From Hyphomicrobium sp. CS1GBMeth3 (GTDB taxonomy: Bacteria > Pseudomonadota > Alphaproteobacteria > Rhizobiales > Hyphomicrobiaceae): DNA of 64,000 nt. The notes beneath the pieces are model-generated. The model was not told the DNA's origin. It did not search any database and worked only from the letters and a program-made list of their open reading frames with translations. A program made the position numbers and the translations under genes. Where the stretch lies: NCBI RefSeq assembly GCF_900117455.1, contig NZ_FPHO01000003.1:1950501-2014500 (forward strand), given 5' to 3'. Shown here piece by piece: positions 61,746 through 64,000 of the stretch; position 1 is the first letter of the stretch; the number at the start of each line of letters is the position of its first letter.

Positions 61746-62657
61746 ATGTCGGTCGACGGGGTACAGATCACGCTTTGCGTGGTCGGGGCGTTCTATGCCT
61801 TTGCGGGGTACGTAGCGACAAGGGCAGCGCTCACCTCGCATATTCTGGATCGCGCCATCGCCGCCATCGCGAGCACCAGGCCGAGCAACAGAGAAACCGC
61901 ACAGAGCATGTGGTTGCTAGCGGCCGCCACGGTGGTGCTGGCCGGCGGCGTCGCGCTGGTTTTTCTGCTCGACATCGCCGCGTGGCTGTTCCTCGCGTCG
62001 GCCATCGGCCAGGCGCTTTATCTGTTCTACGTCGCCCCGAGGTACTTCGACACCGAGGACCCGCCGGATCCTCGGGGCCGCCGCCAGTCGACGAACGCGT
62101 TCGTTCTCTATGTACTCGCAACCGCGTTCGTCCTATGGGCGTTGTCGACCGACAGACTGACGAACTGGCAGGACGCGGGCTGGCTTCCACTCGCAGGGCT
62201 TGCCGTCGTCCTGGCGGCGCATGTGGGCTACGTGATCCGCATCCTGGTCGGTACGCCTGCGTCACGCGCGTCAAAGTCCGCGGGTAAGGCGACGAGCGGC
62301 GATACACCCCCCGGGCTCGACCCCTCCAAATCGAAACGCGTCAAGGTCATGACGGATTATTACGCACATCCGCTTTGGACGCTCGACGAGCATTCGTACG
62401 GCGACTTTCCGCCAGAGGCCCTCGGTCTCTCGCCCGAGCTGACGCGAGACCTCAACGCATGGGCCGAGGATTACACGTCTTCTCTCGATCCGGACGATCC
62501 CGCCGCGAGCCTATGGAGCGCAGACCAGAACAGCGCCCATGAGGCCAAGGCACGGCCGCTCGCTGTCCGCCTCGCGCGCGAGCGGCCGGATCTGATGATC
62601 TACGTGATGGATGCCGCCGGCGGCGTGGTTGAGGTCCACGCCGATGAGGAAATCTGA
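61746..62657 (+). CDS. Hybrid protein: membrane region plus soluble C-terminal domain
   Basis: A 303-residue protein of unknown function. Residues 1-175 hold about five hydrophobic segments (ITLCVVGAFYAFAGYVA, WLLAAATVVLAGGVALVFLL, AFVLYVLATAFVLWAL). A Ser/Lys linker leads to a soluble part (residues 205-303) with VMTDYYAHPLWTLDEHSYGD, LGLSPELTRDLNAWAEDYTS and MIYVMDAAGGVVEVHADEEI. Such a soluble part is usually a stand-alone protein, so this is likely a fusion. Start and frame are continuous. A GTA GGG-rich leader gives a ribosome-binding site of GGGGGG. Confidence 0.65.
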   Translation: MSVDGVQITLCVVGAFYAFAGYVATRAALTSHILDRAIAAIASTRPSNRETAQSMWLLAAATVVLAGGVALVFLLDIAAWLFLASAIGQALYLFYVAPRYFDTEDPPDPRGRRQSTNAFVLYVLATAFVLWALSTDRLTNWQDAGWLPLAGLAVVLAAHVGYVIRILVGTPASRASKSAGKATSGDTPPGLDPSKSKRVKVMTDYYAHPLWTLDEHSYGDFPPEALGLSPELTRDLNAWAEDYTSSLDPDDPAASLWSADQNSAHEAKARPLAVRLARERPDLMIYVMDAAGGVVEVHADEEI

Positions 62658-62689
62658 GCGCCCGCGCGCAACGACGAGCGGACGACGCG

Positions 62690-63517
62690 TCAGGCGCGGG
62701 TTCCGGAGGCCGGTACGGAAGACGTTGCCTCCGGATTTTTCGCCGAGGCAACCGCCGTTTCGAGGTGCGCGACGAGCCCGTCTTCGAGGCCGAGCGTAGC
62801 TGCCAGATAACGCAGGTAGGCCTGCTCGGCCGGTGTGTCGGCTTCGATGGCGACCAGCGACGCCAGGTAGATCTCGCTCTTGACCTCTGGCGTCGCGGCT
62901 GCAGCCGCGAATTGCTGCGGAGACCAGGGAGCGGCAATCTCGTGTTCCAGGAACGACTGCTCCTCCGAGCCGACACCGAGCGCCGAAAGCCGGCCAACGA
63001 TACGATGGCGCTCGTCGGCGTCGATGAGGCCGTCGGAAAGAGCGGAGGCGATCATGGCGCGCAGAAGCAGCAAGGCATGCGCATCCGCGGGCGGTGCGCC
63101 GGGAACCGTTGCGCCTTGGCGCGCGGCAGCGAGAAATTCGGCCGCGCGCGTGCCGAGCACCGGCTTGCCGTCTTTGTAGTTCGTATACGCCTTATAGGCG
63201 AGGCCGCCGATCACGGCAGCGGCACCGAGCTTGAACACGTCGCCGGCCACTTCGCGCCCATCCTTGCTGCCGAGCAACAGCGTCGCCAGAGTGCCCGCCG
63301 CCGCACCGCCGGCAAAGCTGCCGGCGCGGCCGCCGAGGAAGCTCTTGGCCTGTTCGAGCAGGTCGGGAGAGGCGCCCTGCGGCGCAGCGGTGTCGCCCGG
63401 CGCCACGTCGCCCGACGCCACATCGCCGCGAGGGTGCGTTACAGGCACTGAGCCCGTCGTTGGTGCTGCGGCCGAGCCTCCCACCAGCAAGTCGAGAAGC
63501 TTTGAGGCATCGATCAT
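62690..63517 (-). CDS. Tellurite resistance TerB-like protein (DUF533)
   Basis: A 275-residue protein of the DUF533/TerB family. Parts: N-terminal DASKLLDLLVGG, a Pro/Gly/Ala-rich stretch, a Gly/Ala-rich hydrophobic segment (AGSFAGGAAAGTLATLLLGS), then the TerB-like helical bundle (LLLRAMIASALSDGLIDADE, LVAIEADTPAEQAYLRYLAA). Asp/Glu at ADGxID-like SDGLIDADE are typical. The name does not prove tellurite resistance. GGAG lies seven bases before the ATG. It diverges from the opgC start. Confidence 0.88.
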   Translation of the reverse strand: MIDASKLLDLLVGGSAAAPTTGSVPVTHPRGDVASGDVAPGDTAAPQGASPDLLEQAKSFLGGRAGSFAGGAAAGTLATLLLGSKDGREVAGDVFKLGAAAVIGGLAYKAYTNYKDGKPVLGTRAAEFLAAARQGATVPGAPPADAHALLLLRAMIASALSDGLIDADERHRIVGRLSALGVGSEEQSFLEHEIAAPWSPQQFAAAAATPEVKSEIYLASLVAIEADTPAEQAYLRYLAATLGLEDGLVAHLETAVASAKNPEATSSVPASGTRA

Positions 63518-63749
63518 TGAGGTCTCCAGCCAAATTGAGTTGATCTCCTGAACGCGCCGTAGATGGGGATCGGTGCCGAGAGCACAAGGTGCAGTGCAAA
63601 AAATGGGCGCAGCAATGATCACTTGTGAGGCGCACTGCACAACGGCATGAATGAACGCGATCATCCGCTTGTCTCGCGTCGCGAGGTAGGCTTTAAGGCA
63701 CTGGCCTCAACGAGGGTTGAGATTATCATAAAAAGACGACAGAACGCCC

Positions 63750-64000
63750 ATGCGACCCCCCAATGCGATCGACTTCTGGCGCGGCGTCGCACTCGTCATG
63801 ATCTTCATCAACCACATTCCGGGACTCGACTACTCGATCCTCACACTGCGCAACTACGCGATCTCCGATGCTGCCGAGCTGTTCGTCTTCCTGGCAGGCT
63901 GCTCGGTGGCGTTCGTCGCCAATGGACAGGCGACTGTGAAGCCGCTCGGCGCGGTTGTGATGCGTCTCCTGGTGCGCGCCTTCGAGATCTGGCAGGCGCA
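63750..64000 (+). CDS. OpgC-type membrane protein, N-terminal part
   Basis: The first 83 residues of a protein cut by the window end. It begins PPNAIDFWRGVALVMIFINH and IPGLDYSILTLRNYAISDAA, then ELFVFLAGCSVAFVANG, which is the start of the OpgC/acyltransferase-like family. OpgC succinylates osmoregulated periplasmic glucans in the inner membrane; this branch is often only 'OpgC domain-containing'. The remainder lies beyond base 64000. Confidence 0.88.
   Translation, partial: MRPPNAIDFWRGVALVMIFINHIPGLDYSILTLRNYAISDAAELFVFLAGCSVAFVANGQATVKPLGAVVMRLLVRAFEIWQA

Noticed and set aside
1..64000. CRISPR array, prophage, insertion sequence or defence cluster
   Set aside because: No regularly spaced direct repeats, no transposase, integrase, phage structural or nuclease-helicase genes were seen.

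Overview
The window is a GC-rich chromosomal segment of an alphaproteobacterium, most likely order Hyphomicrobiales and plausibly near Hyphomicrobium. The taxonomic call rests on gene content and order: a MarR/OmpR pair like petP-petR beside ilvE, plsX-fabH-ihfA-merR preceded by a CBP3-type chaperone and a YceD gene, and one EcfG-type general-stress promoter. It is inference, not alignment. There is no rRNA, CRISPR array, transposase or integrase; the only tRNA is tRNA-Pro(GGG). Both ends cut genes: a TonB-dependent receptor on the left and an OpgC-like membrane protein on the right.

0.3-21.4 kb is mostly housekeeping. It holds prs, a two-domain lipoprotein, pgeF, a MidA-type methyltransferase overlapping lgt, a UbiK-like factor, a YbjN protein, proC, a DUF4010 membrane protein, a MarR-OmpR-histidine kinase operon divergent from ilvE, an SRPBCC protein, an isolated methyltransferase, a chromosomal AAC(3)-I-like acetyltransferase, a Cys-rich secreted peptide, a phytoene-desaturase-family oxidoreductase, an rfbD homologue with a membrane partner, arfB and hyi. 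The 360-base gap after proC contains several strong hairpins and may be a structured RNA.

21.4-32.5 kb is the accessory core, all on the minus strand. An exosortase fused to a CPBP protease (XrtE type) sits 5 bases from a 79-residue peptide carrying the matching PEID sorting signal. Behind these lie a Tat-exported lysozyme-like protein, a 1363-residue protein joining an S8 subtilisin, dockerin-like repeats and an M4 thermolysin, an M23 endopeptidase with a long Pro-rich spacer and Trp-rich tail, and an AsmA protein. Together this looks like a set for exporting, anchoring and cutting extracellular or cell-wall material.

32.5-55.6 kb returns to core functions: a pyroglutamyl peptidase, an alpha/beta-hydrolase lipoprotein, an RMF-like protein, a HIT protein, a FemAB/GNAT-like protein next to trmFO, cydAB, a DUF2157/GDYXXLXY pair, RidA, a K+-independent proton-pumping pyrophosphatase, bamE, the CBP3-yceD-plsX-fabH-ihfA-merR run, a phosphopantetheinyl transferase and tRNA-Pro.

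55.7-64 kb looks oriented to stress. It has a PP2C phosphatase-kinase fusion anchored in the membrane, a glucosylglycerol-phosphate synthase with its probable phosphatase (osmolyte synthesis), a PilZ-like protein, a 49-residue membrane protein behind a good EcfG promoter, a low-affinity-iron-permease-family protein, a membrane/soluble hybrid protein, a TerB-like DUF533 protein and the start of opgC.
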